Positions 24,219 through 32,986 of a DNA stretch of 42,594 nt are shown piece by piece. The notes below the pieces were generated by a model. It saw only the letters and a list, made by a program, of their open reading frames with translations, did not search any database and was not told the DNA's origin. This stretch comes from DAOPKN01 sp035391225 (lineage in GTDB: Bacteria > Thermotogota > Thermotogae > MWEM01). The stretch spans positions 1 through 42,594 of the forward strand of contig DAOPKN010000016.1 of the NCBI GenBank assembly GCA_035391225.1, written 5' to 3'. Numbering within the stretch: the stretch's first letter is position 1; every line of letters begins with the position of its first letter. The position numbers and the translations under genes are program-made.

Positions 24219-26468
24219 CTAATACTGGTTCAGTTTCTGTTGCGCATCCGCCAACCGGGTGGAATTGGGGTACTTCTGCAGGAAATCCTCGAAAACCTTC
24301 CGGGCTTTATCCACCTCTCCCAGTTTCTCGTAACACAGGCCAATGTAGTAGTACGCCACGTCCGCTTTTTGGAAGTCGGGGTAACTCGTGAGCAATTGGA
24401 AAAAGTAGTTCTTGGCCTGGGTGAAATTGCCCGAGTTGTAGTAGAAAAGCGCGAAATCTTGGAGGGCCCAGGGTGTTTTTGCCGCACGGGGATACTCTTG
24501 CAGCAACTGGTTGTAGTTCCGGGAGACTTCCGCCTCATTCCCCTGTGCCGCGAAATAGCGTCCCTTGATGTACAAAATGCCGCTTGCCGCAGTTTCGGAG
24601 AGGGCAGGGTCTTGTAGCGAACGAACCGTTTCGTACGCGGAGTACAGGTCGCCGGAATTCAAGTACACTTCTCCCTTCAAGTACTGCAACTCCTTTTTTT
24701 GCAACGGGTAGGTTGCCGAAGAGATAGCCCTGTCCAATTCCGCCAGCAAGGAACTGATGTCCCTTCCCATCTCCAGGAGCACTTCGAAACGCTTGATTTG
24801 GGCAGTTTGCGTGTACTTGCCGGTGGTATCCCGGGCAAGGATCCACTCGTATTCCGAAGCGGCTTGCGAAGGCTGTGACATGGCCAGGTAGGTGTCCGCA
24901 AGGTAAAAAGCGGCATCCAGCGCGTACTCCAGGTTGGACGAGGCATCGTTCTTCAGTTGCAAAAAATATCCCTTTGCTTGCTGGTACTGCTTTGCAGCGA
25001 GGGCCACGATGCCCAGGTTCAGGATCGCGGAATACTTCTCCGATTCGGATGCCGCATCCAGTGCCTTGTTGTACGACTCCATCGCCTTGTCGTAGGAACC
25101 TTTTTGGAAGTACAGGTCTCCCTGCAAGGTGAAGCCACGGAAAATGGCCGACGCGTTCCCCGATTGGATGGAACGCAAAACGTAGGAAAGGGCTTGATCC
25201 ACGTCCCCGCGTTCCCGGTACAGCTGTGCAAGCCAATAATTGCATTCGGAGTAGAAAAGCCCCGAAGACAAAACGCGTTTGAGGAGTACTTCTGCCTCGT
25301 TGAACTTGCGCAAGGTGATGTATACCTTGGCGCTTTCCAGGTCCAACTCGGTGGCCCGAGACGGGAAAAGGCCTTTCACGCGTGCCAAGAACGCCAGCAT
25401 TCCCGTATCGTCTTGGTTCTCGCGCAGAACGTGGATCACGTTTTTGGCCATTTCGAAGGACACATCCGGGTACTGCGATAGGCCGATCTCCATGCTCTTT
25501 GTCCAATTGTCAATCGCGGAAGCCTTGTCGCCGGACTTGTAGGCGAGCCATCCCATGGCACTGTAGCCGTCCATGCGTTCTTTTTCCGAGGAGGCGGAAT
25601 TCAAGATCTGATCGATGTAGGTTTTGGCGCTGGAATACGCACCGGTTCGGTACAGCAGCTCCACGTGTAATGTGAACATTTCGTTGCGGTACCGGCTGCT
25701 CCCGTACTTCGAAATCATCAAGTTCGAGTATTCCAGGGCTTGCTTGTAGTCTTTCAACTCCATCATAGCGCGCACGACCTGGTACAGGCTTGCAGCGATC
25801 ATGTCCTTGTCTTGCCCATTTTTTTCGGCGTTTTGGAACGCAAGAACCGCAGAGGGGTAATTCTTTTGCTCGAACAGGATCATCCCCTTGTAATAGTACG
25901 CCAGGCCAAGAAGCTCCGGATCGGAAACCCTCTCCAGGTTGGAAATGCTACCCAATGCATCTCCTTGCAAGCGCAGCAGCATCGCGCGCAAAAGGTAGTA
26001 ATCTTGCTGGTAGTCCGGGAAGGAAGCCAATTCTTCGAGGTGCAGCAAAGCGTTTCCCAAGAGTTCTCCGCGCGTATTTGCGGAAGCTTCTGCAGCGGCG
26101 TGGTACCAAGCGTACACCCGCGAGTACACCGCGTACGGGTAATCCCCATCCCCCTTTTCCGTGAATTCCAGGGCATCACCGTAGGATTCGGCCGCTTGCA
26201 GGTACAACCCCTGGTAGAAATACGCATCCCCCAACAAAATGTTCCCCTTTGATTTCACCGCAATGTTTTCCGGGTTGTTCAACAGCAAGGATTGGAGATC
26301 TTGGATCGCAGACTGGAACAGATCCGGGTCGGAATACTCGTAGGCAAAACCGATCTTCTCCTGGATGCTCTTGAGCTCTTGCAAAGGCGTACCGAGGGCA
26401 AAAACCCCCAACACCAAAAAGAATCCAAGGATTGCATTACGGAGCACGGTAAACATTCTTTTCTTCAC
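24219..26468 (-). CDS. Exported TPR-repeat protein
   Basis: A 749-residue protein with an N-terminal signal or anchor helix (about 9-26) followed by tandem tetratricopeptide-like helical hairpins over nearly the whole length. Clear repeats include LLGDAYFYQGLYLQAAESY, GDLYFQKGSYDKAMESYNKAL and the last two, YYNSGNFTQAKNYFFQLL and YYIGLCYEKLGEVDKARKVFEDFL. The final 80 residues resemble BamD or YbgF-type TPR modules that work in outer-membrane assembly or envelope organisation. The start is GTG 26468, with GGAGG eight bases before it. It overlaps the preceding pseudouridine synthase gene by 32 bases. Role: probable scaffold in the envelope; no partner can be named from the sequence. Confidence 0.85.
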   Translation of the reverse strand: MKKRMFTVLRNAILGFFLVLGVFALGTPLQELKSIQEKIGFAYEYSDPDLFQSAIQDLQSLLLNNPENIAVKSKGNILLGDAYFYQGLYLQAAESYGDALEFTEKGDGDYPYAVYSRVYAWYHAAAEASANTRGELLGNALLHLEELASFPDYQQDYYLLRAMLLRLQGDALGSISNLERVSDPELLGLAYYYKGMILFEQKNYPSAVLAFQNAEKNGQDKDMIAASLYQVVRAMMELKDYKQALEYSNLMISKYGSSRYRNEMFTLHVELLYRTGAYSSAKTYIDQILNSASSEKERMDGYSAMGWLAYKSGDKASAIDNWTKSMEIGLSQYPDVSFEMAKNVIHVLRENQDDTGMLAFLARVKGLFPSRATELDLESAKVYITLRKFNEAEVLLKRVLSSGLFYSECNYWLAQLYRERGDVDQALSYVLRSIQSGNASAIFRGFTLQGDLYFQKGSYDKAMESYNKALDAASESEKYSAILNLGIVALAAKQYQQAKGYFLQLKNDASSNLEYALDAAFYLADTYLAMSQPSQAASEYEWILARDTTGKYTQTAQIKRFEVLLEMGRDISSLLAELDRAISSATYPLQKKELQYLKGEVYLNSGDLYSAYETVRSLQDPALSETAASGILYIKGRYFAAQGNEAEVSRNYNQLLQEYPRAAKTPWALQDFALFYYNSGNFTQAKNYFFQLLTSYPDFQKADVAYYYIGLCYEKLGEVDKARKVFEDFLQKYPNSTRLADAQQKLNQY

Positions 26469-27210
26469 ACTGAACCCCTCCTTTCATGGTGGGGAAAAGG
26501 ATCCCTACCTCTTCCACCTGCAATTGGATCAAGTCCCCGGGGTGTGGAACCCGGGAAAGGTCACACTTTCCCATGCGAATCCGTTCCAAGAAGAGCACGC
26601 GGTGGCCAAGCGCCGAAAACATCCGTTTCACCTGACGCTTTTTGCCCTCGAACAATTGAACTTCTACGGTAGTTTGCTCGGGCCCGGGTCCAGGTGTCAA
26701 TTGGAGAACGTGTGCGGGGGCGAAATGTTCCTCGCCCACTTCCATCCCCGCGGCCATCACGCGCACTTCCTCCGGCGAAAAAACCCCGGCGACAACCGCA
26801 CGATAGGTTTTTTGCACGTGGTACCTTGGATGCAGCAAGCGATTTGCCAGCTCCCCGTCGTTCGTGAGCAGCATGAGCCCCCGCGTATCCTTGTCAAGCC
26901 TTCCCACGGGAAAAACCGCTTGAGCAATGCCGTACCTACTGCGCACGTACCCCAACACGGTGTCTCGGCCAAAGGGATCGCTGACCGTGGAGAGGATTCC
27001 GGCTGGCTTGTGGAAGAGGTAGTATACCCTTGTTTCCACGCATCGAACCCGTTTTCCCCGAACCTCGATCGCATCCCTTTCCGGGTCCATTTCTTGCCAG
27101 GGGTTTTGCACTGGTTGCCCATTCAAGAGCACGACTCCCTGCTTCACCAGTTCCCCCGCCTTCCTCCGGGAAGCAACACCTGCTTTTTGCAAAAAGGTTT
27201 GGATTTTCAA
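26437..27210 (-). CDS. Pseudouridine synthase of the RsuA/RluB family
   Basis: A 257-residue rRNA-modifying enzyme. An S4 RNA-binding domain (1-50, IQTFLQKAGVASRRKAGELV) precedes the catalytic domain with FHKPAGILSTVSDP and the family motif GRLDKDTRGLMLLTNDG, where Asp106 is the catalytic residue. KKRQVKRMFSALGHRV near 190-205 is also typical. Members modify 16S (RsuA) or 23S (RluB, RluE, RluF) rRNA; the S4 domain fits RsuA, RluB or RluF, and the target cannot be told here. The start is TTG 27210, with GAGGGA five bases upstream overlapping the stop of the barrel-protein gene before it. The 3' end overlaps the TPR gene by 32 bases. Confidence 0.92.
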   Translation of the reverse strand: MKIQTFLQKAGVASRRKAGELVKQGVVLLNGQPVQNPWQEMDPERDAIEVRGKRVRCVETRVYYLFHKPAGILSTVSDPFGRDTVLGYVRSRYGIAQAVFPVGRLDKDTRGLMLLTNDGELANRLLHPRYHVQKTYRAVVAGVFSPEEVRVMAAGMEVGEEHFAPAHVLQLTPGPGPEQTTVEVQLFEGKKRQVKRMFSALGHRVLFLERIRMGKCDLSRVPHPGDLIQLQVEEVGILFPTMKGGVQCEEKNVYRAP

Positions 27211-27219
27211 CCCGATCCC

Positions 27220-27873
27220 TCAAAACGGCTCGATGAAAGTAACCGAAAGCCCGATTTTTCGTGAAGAAACCTGTATATCCACCGTGAAGTAATCGTTGAA
27301 CGAGTACCGTTGGCTTTGAATAAAGTAGCGCACGTTCATCTCCAATGTACCGATGAGCAAGTCGAGGGTGGACAGGGTGGAAGGACTTTGCATGATAGGT
27401 ATCCCTACCCCTAAACGGAACATCCACGGATCAAAGTAAAATTGGCCGTACACGCCTGCACCAAACCAAAAACTGCTGTTTTCCCATGCTTGCTGGCTGG
27501 ATGTGGTGTCCGTAGCATACACTTGGAACTGGTCATAGAAGTTTCCGAATTCGAAGGTGGAAAACAGCCCAAAGCGATACCCTCCCATGCCCTGTTGCCT
27601 GCCGAGCAAGGGAATGTACAGGTCCAAGTCGAAGTTGAAGTAATTCGTGGGGCTTGCTTCTTCGGGGGAGTAGTCGCCGAAAAAGGGTTGGTAGGTCACA
27701 TCCAACTGCAGAATATCGTTAAAATCGTTCCACAACCCCGTGTCCAAGTTCCACCCATGGTTCGCAAAGCTGGAGGGAACGAAGCGGTACCCCGTTCCGA
27801 TCTCGAATGCCATGCCAAAAAGGGCTCCCCCTGCCAGCAACAGCACCCCAAGTAGTACCCATTTTGCTTTCAT
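27220..27873 (-). CDS. Probable outer-membrane beta-barrel protein, small
   Basis: A 217-residue protein with a signal peptide (1-22, ending in LFGMAF) and a mature part made of amphipathic strands rich in Phe, Tyr, Trp and Gly. Examples are FEIGTGYRFVP, YFNFDLDLYIPL, GYRFGLFSTFEFG, FWFGAGVYGQFYF and YFTVDIQVSSRKIGLSVTF. It ends close to a terminal Phe, as many outer-membrane barrel proteins do. No named family is recognised. The ribosome site is weak. It sits between dprA and the pseudouridine synthase in the long run of packed genes; a role in the outer sheath is the best guess. Confidence 0.65.
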   Translation of the reverse strand: MKAKWVLLGVLLLAGGALFGMAFEIGTGYRFVPSSFANHGWNLDTGLWNDFNDILQLDVTYQPFFGDYSPEEASPTNYFNFDLDLYIPLLGRQQGMGGYRFGLFSTFEFGNFYDQFQVYATDTTSSQQAWENSSFWFGAGVYGQFYFDPWMFRLGVGIPIMQSPSTLSTLDLLIGTLEMNVRYFIQSQRYSFNDYFTVDIQVSSRKIGLSVTFIEPF

Positions 27874-27877
27874 CCGT

Positions 27878-28984
27878 TCACGTCCTATCCGGGTTCCATT
27901 CTTTCAACAGCACGATTTTTCCACCAGCCTGCTCAATCCATCCCTGAAGGGTCAACAACGTCAACAAACCGTTGAGCTCGGAAGGTTGCATTCCAACCTG
28001 GGAGCAAAGGCCTTCGAAAGTGTTTTCTCCCAACGAAAGCACCTGCAAAACGTTCCGTTCCTCCGGGGACGCATCTTCCGGGCCTGGGGCGTCGGTGGTT
28101 GGGTGCATTCCGAGTGCATCGGCGAATTCCTCCCGGATATCCTCGGCCCCGGTCACAAGCTTTGCTCCCTGTTGGATCAACCAATTGGTGCCTTGGGATT
28201 GCCCCGAGAAAATTCCTCCCGGTACGGCAAAGACCTCCCGGTTTTGCTCCAGCGCATAGCGTGCAGTAATCAAGGAACCGCTTTTGCGTGCAGCTTCCAC
28301 GACGAGAACCCCCCGGCTCATTCCCGAAACAATCCGATTCCTTTGCGGGAAAAACCACTTCTCCGGGCGGGTATCGGGGAAATGCTCGCTCAGCAACACC
28401 CCGTTTTCGCACACTGCTTCGAAGACCTTCTTGTGCGAGGGAGGGTATACCACGTCCACCCCGCATCCCAACACCCCGATAGCCTGTCCACCCGCTGCAA
28501 GGGATACTTTATGTGCCAACACATCGATACCGTAAGCCAAACCGCTTACGATACAGATGCCCATTTGCACCAGGTCAGGCACCATGGTTTCCAAAACCTG
28601 CCTGCCGTAGGGGGTATTTTTCCGCGATCCCACGACTCCCAGCGAGAACCTCCCCTGGCACACCTCTTGCCAAAAGGAGAAACAGCCTTTCACGAACAAC
28701 AGTTGGGGCGGATCGCCAATTTCGCGGAGCAGGGGTGGATAGTCCATTTCGTTGCAAAGAAACGCGCGCACGTCTTCCCGCTGTTCCACGCGCTCCCATT
28801 TCTCCGTGAAAGAAGCCAAATCCCGCTGGCGGAGTTTCTCCACCTTTCGCGGATCCATCGGTGTGCCCATGGGTTGCAACAGGTCATCCAACCTTTGCAC
28901 ATTTTCACAGATCCAGGAAAATTCCTCCCCGGAAAAAAGGGCAGAATGAGCCACAAAAGCCTTTTCCACGCGGCGCAAAACCAA
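27878..28984 (-). CDS. dprA: DNA processing protein DprA
   Basis: A 368-residue DprA, which binds incoming single-stranded DNA and loads RecA in natural transformation. The Rossmann-like core is clear: VVGSRKNTPYGRQV (about 116-129), SGLAYGIDVLAHK (about 145-157), VLGCGVDVVYPPSH and the long block with FPQRNRIVSG, SRGVLVVEAARKSGSLITARYALEQ and FAVPGG. A C-terminal winged-helix-like segment (about 310-360) completes the usual layout. The start is uncertain: TTG 28984 and TTG 28978 are both possible, neither has a strong ribosome site, and translation is probably coupled to hslU, whose stop lies seven bases upstream. Other competence genes are not seen, apart from a possible pilin-like protein two genes upstream. 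Confidence 0.93.
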   Translation of the reverse strand: MVLRRVEKAFVAHSALFSGEEFSWICENVQRLDDLLQPMGTPMDPRKVEKLRQRDLASFTEKWERVEQREDVRAFLCNEMDYPPLLREIGDPPQLLFVKGCFSFWQEVCQGRFSLGVVGSRKNTPYGRQVLETMVPDLVQMGICIVSGLAYGIDVLAHKVSLAAGGQAIGVLGCGVDVVYPPSHKKVFEAVCENGVLLSEHFPDTRPEKWFFPQRNRIVSGMSRGVLVVEAARKSGSLITARYALEQNREVFAVPGGIFSGQSQGTNWLIQQGAKLVTGAEDIREEFADALGMHPTTDAPGPEDASPEERNVLQVLSLGENTFEGLCSQVGMQPSELNGLLTLLTLQGWIEQAGGKIVLLKEWNPDRT

Positions 28985-28990
28985 ACCCCG

Positions 28991-30418
28991 CTACAAGATG
29001 TAGGAAGAAAGATCCTGGTCTTCCACAACCTGGTGCAGATGCTGGTGCACGTAGGTGCGGTCCACGGTCATTTGGGTCACGGATGCGTCGGGGGCTGCAA
29101 ACGAAATTTCTTCCAGCACCTTTTCCATCACGGTGTACAAGCGGCGCGCCCCGATGTTTTCCACGGTTTCGTTCAAGGAATAGGCGGTGGCTGCGATCTC
29201 ATCCAGCCCATCGGCAGAGAATTCCAGTTGCACGCCATCCGTTTCCATCAGCGCGATGTACTGTCGTACCAGGGAATTTTGGGGTTCCACCAGGATGCGC
29301 CGGAAATCATCCTTTGTGAGGGGCTGCAGCTCCACGCGGATGGGGAAACGCCCCTGCAGTTCCGGGATCAGCTCCGAGGGTTTGGAGATGTGAAACGCCC
29401 CCGCCGCGATAAACAGGATGTGGTCGGTTTTCACGGCACCGTGTTTCGTCATAACGGTGGTCCCCTCCACGATGGGAAGAAGATCACGTTGCACCCCTTC
29501 CCGCGAAACGTCCGGCCCGCTTGCCCCGGAATTTTTCCCCACGACCTTGTCCATTTCATCGATGAACACGATGCCCTTTTCTTGCGCCAACTGAAGTGCC
29601 TCGGAGATGATTTTGTCCATGTCCATCAGCTTCTCGGCTTCCGCGGGGAACAGCGTTTTCCTTGCCTGTTCCACGGTGACCCGCTTTTTCACCTTTTTCT
29701 TGGGTAACATGTTGCCAAACATGTCCTGCAGGTCAATACCCATATCTCCAAGGTCCGTTCCGCCCAACATGCCCACGGGCGGTCCGGAAGTCTTTTCCAC
29801 CTCGATATCGATGAAGCGTTCCTCGAGCTCTTTGTTCCGGAATTTCTCGCGCAACGCTTCGCGAGCCTGGGTTTCTTCGGCTGGAACGGGAGGAGGGCTG
29901 GGAGGTTCGGGCTCACGTGGCTTGATCAGGGAACCAAAAATGCTTCCCAAGTCCGCTCCCTGGTTGCGCGTGGGACGCTTGAGTATGGCATCCAAGATCG
30001 TGTTTTCCACGGCCAATGAAGCCTGTTCCTTCACACGTTCCATTTCGCCTTGCTTCAAGCGGTTGATGGAAGCTTCCACCAGCTCCCGCACCATCGATTC
30101 CACGGAACGTCCCACGTATCCCACCTCGGTGAAGCGCGTGGCTTCCACCTTCACGAACGGTGAACCGGAAAGGTCCGCCAGTCGGCGGGCAATCTCGGTT
30201 TTGCCAACGCCCGTAGGACCAATCATCAGGATGTTCTTGGGAAGGATTTCCTTTTTCAACTCCTCTGGAAGCCTCTGGCGGCGAATCCGATTGCGGAGCG
30301 CGATGGCCACGGAACGTTTTGCATCCGATTGGCCCACGATGTACTTGTCCAGTAGTTCTACGATTCCCCGGGGGGTCAGTTCATCTGCATTGGGTAGAGC
30401 GGGAATATCTGCGTTCAA
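28991..30418 (-). CDS. hslU: ATP-dependent protease ATPase subunit HslU
   Basis: A 475-residue AAA+ unfoldase, the ATPase partner of the HslV peptidase. Features are the opening ELTPRGIVELLDKYIVGQ, Walker A GPTGVGKT (67-74), VEATRFTEVGYVGR, Walker B GIVFIDEMDKV (282-292) and the C-terminal helix ending SSYIL, the tail that inserts into HslV. The intermediate domain (about 110-250) contains a proline-rich stretch at 168-180. The start is TTG 30418, with AAGGAG ten bases upstream; it overlaps the stop of the preceding gene. hslV, normally adjacent and upstream, is absent from its usual position and from the window. Confidence 0.95.
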   Translation of the reverse strand: MNADIPALPNADELTPRGIVELLDKYIVGQSDAKRSVAIALRNRIRRQRLPEELKKEILPKNILMIGPTGVGKTEIARRLADLSGSPFVKVEATRFTEVGYVGRSVESMVRELVEASINRLKQGEMERVKEQASLAVENTILDAILKRPTRNQGADLGSIFGSLIKPREPEPPSPPPVPAEETQAREALREKFRNKELEERFIDIEVEKTSGPPVGMLGGTDLGDMGIDLQDMFGNMLPKKKVKKRVTVEQARKTLFPAEAEKLMDMDKIISEALQLAQEKGIVFIDEMDKVVGKNSGASGPDVSREGVQRDLLPIVEGTTVMTKHGAVKTDHILFIAAGAFHISKPSELIPELQGRFPIRVELQPLTKDDFRRILVEPQNSLVRQYIALMETDGVQLEFSADGLDEIAATAYSLNETVENIGARRLYTVMEKVLEEISFAAPDASVTQMTVDRTYVHQHLHQVVEDQDLSSYIL

Positions 30419-30732
30419 TGGATCGATTCTCCTTTCAAAAGGACGATTTCTTTTCCGTCGAAAAAAACCCGGTGTCCGTTTATGGGGATATCCAAGGAAA
30501 AAGAGGCATCTGGCTGCTGTTCCGCGAAGTGCAGCACACCCTCGATTTGCCCGCGCAGGTCATAGCTCAGCTGGCTTCGCAATCTTTCCACCAAATCCCC
30601 GTCGTTTTGGATTTTTAGCGTGTACAATTTGACCAGTACCGCGGAAAAGGCGAACAACACGGTGATGAACAGGAACAAGGCATTCAGCACGAGTATGCCC
30701 CTCCGCTTGGTGATTCCCTTGCGGTGCTTCAT
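30415..30732 (-). CDS. Small single-pass membrane protein, possibly pseudopilin-like
   Basis: A 105-residue protein with a basic start (KHRKGITKRRG) followed by one long hydrophobic helix (about 13-35) that runs into an amphipathic stretch and a short C-terminal domain. The basic segment ending in Gly before a hydrophobic helix resembles PilX- or PulK-type minor pilins, but the usual Glu at position +5 is missing (Asn there), so prepilin processing is uncertain. An ordinary single-span membrane protein is the alternative. It overlaps hpt (ATGA) and hslU (TTGA) by four bases each and is therefore surely translated. The function is unknown; dprA two genes away makes a DNA-uptake link possible but unproven. 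Confidence 0.7.
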   Translation of the reverse strand: MKHRKGITKRRGILVLNALFLFITVLFAFSAVLVKLYTLKIQNDGDLVERLRSQLSYDLRGQIEGVLHFAEQQPDASFSLDIPINGHRVFFDGKEIVLLKGESIH

Positions 30733-31277
30733 TCTTCCAATGCTTCACCGGGAACGTAACCGATGAACGGAAGGTTCCGGAAACGCTGGTCAAAATCCAG
30801 CCCGTATCCCAGCAAAAAGCGATCCTCAGCACGGAAACCCACGAAGCGCGGGACAATGCCGTAATGGTCTTTCTGGTACTTGTCCACCAGGGTAGCCACT
30901 TCCAACGATTTGGGTTGGTAACGCTTCAGGTAATTGAGGATGTACTTCAACGTTTTTCCCGTATCCAAGATATCCTCCACAACGATCACGTGCTTCTGCT
31001 GCACCATTTCGTCGATCCAGGACTTCACGATGATTTTCCCGGTGGAAGAGGTCCCACTGTAGGAAGAAACCTGGATGAAGGAGTAGTTCACGTCCAAGGA
31101 AATGTGCAACAGCAATTCGGAGAAGAAATGGATGGAGCCCTTTAACACGCACACCATGTACAGCGATTGCGTTAACGGGGAATAGGCCTCCGAGATTTCT
31201 TCCCCCAGCTTGCGAATCCTTTGCTGAATCGTATCGCGATCGAACAATACCTTGATCTTTTCCTTGGAAATTTGCAT
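30729..31277 (-). CDS. hpt: Hypoxanthine phosphoribosyltransferase
   Basis: A 182-residue purine salvage enzyme that joins hypoxanthine or guanine to PRPP. The PRPP-binding signature VIVVEDILDTGKTL is at 97-110. CVLKGSIHFFSEL (about 43-55), the flexible-loop region SSYSGTSSTG (71-80), the purine-recognition region VDKYQ...VPRFVGF and the C-terminal LGYGLDFDQRFRNLPFIGY are all as in bacterial Hpt. Length is normal. A GGGG-containing site is about five bases before the ATG. It follows the phosphohexomutase gene by ten bases. Confidence 0.95.
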   Translation of the reverse strand: MQISKEKIKVLFDRDTIQQRIRKLGEEISEAYSPLTQSLYMVCVLKGSIHFFSELLLHISLDVNYSFIQVSSYSGTSSTGKIIVKSWIDEMVQQKHVIVVEDILDTGKTLKYILNYLKRYQPKSLEVATLVDKYQKDHYGIVPRFVGFRAEDRFLLGYGLDFDQRFRNLPFIGYVPGEALEE

Positions 31278-31287
31278 ACCATCCCCC

Positions 31288-32961
31288 TTATCTCGATTGT
31301 TCGTTGTGTTGTATCCACGCCATCAATTCCGATTGGGCCGATTTGGCCAACAACTGGCTGTTCTCCTCGGTTTCTCCCCTGCTGGAAAGGTAGAGTTTTA
31401 GCTTGGGTTCCGTTCCGGATGGACGGAAAACCACCTTCAGCGCATTCCCAAAGGCCAGTTCCACCATATCCCCGTTCAAGGGAGGTGGAGAGCGAAGGTA
31501 ATCCACCATGCGTGTTCGGGGGCGCTGGGCAAGAGAATCGAGGGGAGACTCCCGCAACTTCTCCATGAAACGTGCGATTTGCACAAGTCCAGACGTTCCT
31601 TCGCGGGTGAAGGAGAGTTGCTGCTCCCCAAAAAAACCATGCTCCTGCTTCAGCTGCTGAAGGTGCTTAAGGACACCATGGGCGCCTCCATGGAATCGCA
31701 GCATGCACGCCAGCAAGGCGGCGGAAGAAACCGCATCCTTGTCCCCCGCGTGGGGGCCGAAGAGGTAGCCATAACTCTCCTCGAAACAAAACAGCACTTC
31801 CTTTCCCTTCTGGCGCAACTGCCAAGCCAGGTCCCCCAGGAACTTGAAGCCCGTGAGTGTCTGCTGCACCTGGAACCCCCATTTTTGGGCCAGGGGAAAA
31901 ACCATGTCACTGGTCACGATGGTCTTCAAAACCACGGCATTTCGCCTGCGCTCGGGGGGAAGGTTCTGCAAAAGGAAATCCAAAAGAAGGATACCCAGTT
32001 CGTTTCCGTTACGGGAAACGTAGTTGCCGTTTTGGCGGAACAGGGCTCCCAACCTGTCTGCATCCGGGTCAGTCGCAAGGATCATTTCGGGAAGAGAGCT
32101 TGGGGCTGAAGTACGGGCGATTTGTTCCAGCGCCAACTGGAACACACCCGGGTCTTCGGGATTGGGCACGGGTACCGTGGAAAAAAACGGGTCGGGAACA
32201 GACTGTTTTTCCACGACGGAAACGCGGGCCCCCGCCCAGCGAACGGCCACTGGGACGAAATGGGCACCGGTACCGTGCAGCGCGGAATAGAGCACATCCA
32301 CGTCCTCTTCCCCGTGTGGGCGCAACGGTTGCATCTCCCGGAAGATCGCGGAAAAGTAATTGTCGTACCACCGCTCGTCCAGGAAATGGATTCCCTCGTC
32401 GTCGAGGGTAGTTTCCGCGAAGAAATCGATGGCTTCGAGCTTCGCTTTGAGCTGGGACACTTGCGTGGGGACCATCTGCACTCCACGGGAGTCGTAGGTT
32501 TTGTACCCGTTGTACACGGCTGGATTGTGGCTTGCCGTGATCATCACTCCCGCCTCGCATCCCAGGGCAGGCACCGAAAAGGAAAGCACCGGGGTAGGAA
32601 CGGGGGAGGAGAACAAGTACACCTCTTTTCCCTGGCCACGGAAGGTTTTTGCCACCAGGCGGGCGAAGTACTCCGAACGGTTCCGGGTATCGAAGGCAAT
32701 CACAACCGAATGGGCCTGCTGGGAAAGCGCAAGGGAAATCCGAATGACCCACGGATCGTTGAATCCGTTTGTACCCGCACGCAACTTCGCGCGCAACCCA
32801 CCGGTACCGAAATCCGCTTCCATGGAAAAACGCTCCTCCACCGCTTGTTCCCGCTGGAGAGGGGGTAAGTCTTGTAGTGCGGCGAGCTCGTCGTGGACCC
32901 AACCCGTCGAGCGCTCCAACCATTCTTGGAAATTCTTCTGCTGGATTTCCCTTGGAAACAT
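31288..32961 (-). CDS. Phosphoglucomutase/phosphomannomutase family protein
   Basis: A 557-residue alpha-D-phosphohexomutase of the longer PGM2-like type. The four functional loops are readable: the phosphoserine loop TASHNP with Ser144, the metal loop DPDADR (298-303), the sugar loop FEESYG (about 392-397) and the phosphate loop RPSGTEPKLK (about 519-528). FGTGGLRAKL (51-60) is typical of the PGM2/phosphopentomutase branch. It interconverts hexose 1- and 6-phosphates; whether it prefers glucose, mannose or pentose phosphates cannot be decided. It would link sugars from MalEFG to glycolysis and to the ManC reaction encoded just upstream. AGGAGG precedes the ATG, and the gene has its own promoter at 32987-32995, heading a 13-gene run. 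Confidence 0.93.
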   Translation of the reverse strand: MFPREIQQKNFQEWLERSTGWVHDELAALQDLPPLQREQAVEERFSMEADFGTGGLRAKLRAGTNGFNDPWVIRISLALSQQAHSVVIAFDTRNRSEYFARLVAKTFRGQGKEVYLFSSPVPTPVLSFSVPALGCEAGVMITASHNPAVYNGYKTYDSRGVQMVPTQVSQLKAKLEAIDFFAETTLDDEGIHFLDERWYDNYFSAIFREMQPLRPHGEEDVDVLYSALHGTGAHFVPVAVRWAGARVSVVEKQSVPDPFFSTVPVPNPEDPGVFQLALEQIARTSAPSSLPEMILATDPDADRLGALFRQNGNYVSRNGNELGILLLDFLLQNLPPERRRNAVVLKTIVTSDMVFPLAQKWGFQVQQTLTGFKFLGDLAWQLRQKGKEVLFCFEESYGYLFGPHAGDKDAVSSAALLACMLRFHGGAHGVLKHLQQLKQEHGFFGEQQLSFTREGTSGLVQIARFMEKLRESPLDSLAQRPRTRMVDYLRSPPPLNGDMVELAFGNALKVVFRPSGTEPKLKLYLSSRGETEENSQLLAKSAQSELMAWIQHNEQSR

Positions 32962-32986
32962 GGATAACCTCCTACCGCTTGCGCAG

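Noticed and set aside
27740..29707. Plus-strand open frame of 655 codons opposite dprA and hslU
   Set aside because: It lies antisense to two well-identified genes, spans their junction, has no ribosome site and encodes a His/Pro/Arg-rich product typical of reading the complement of coding DNA.
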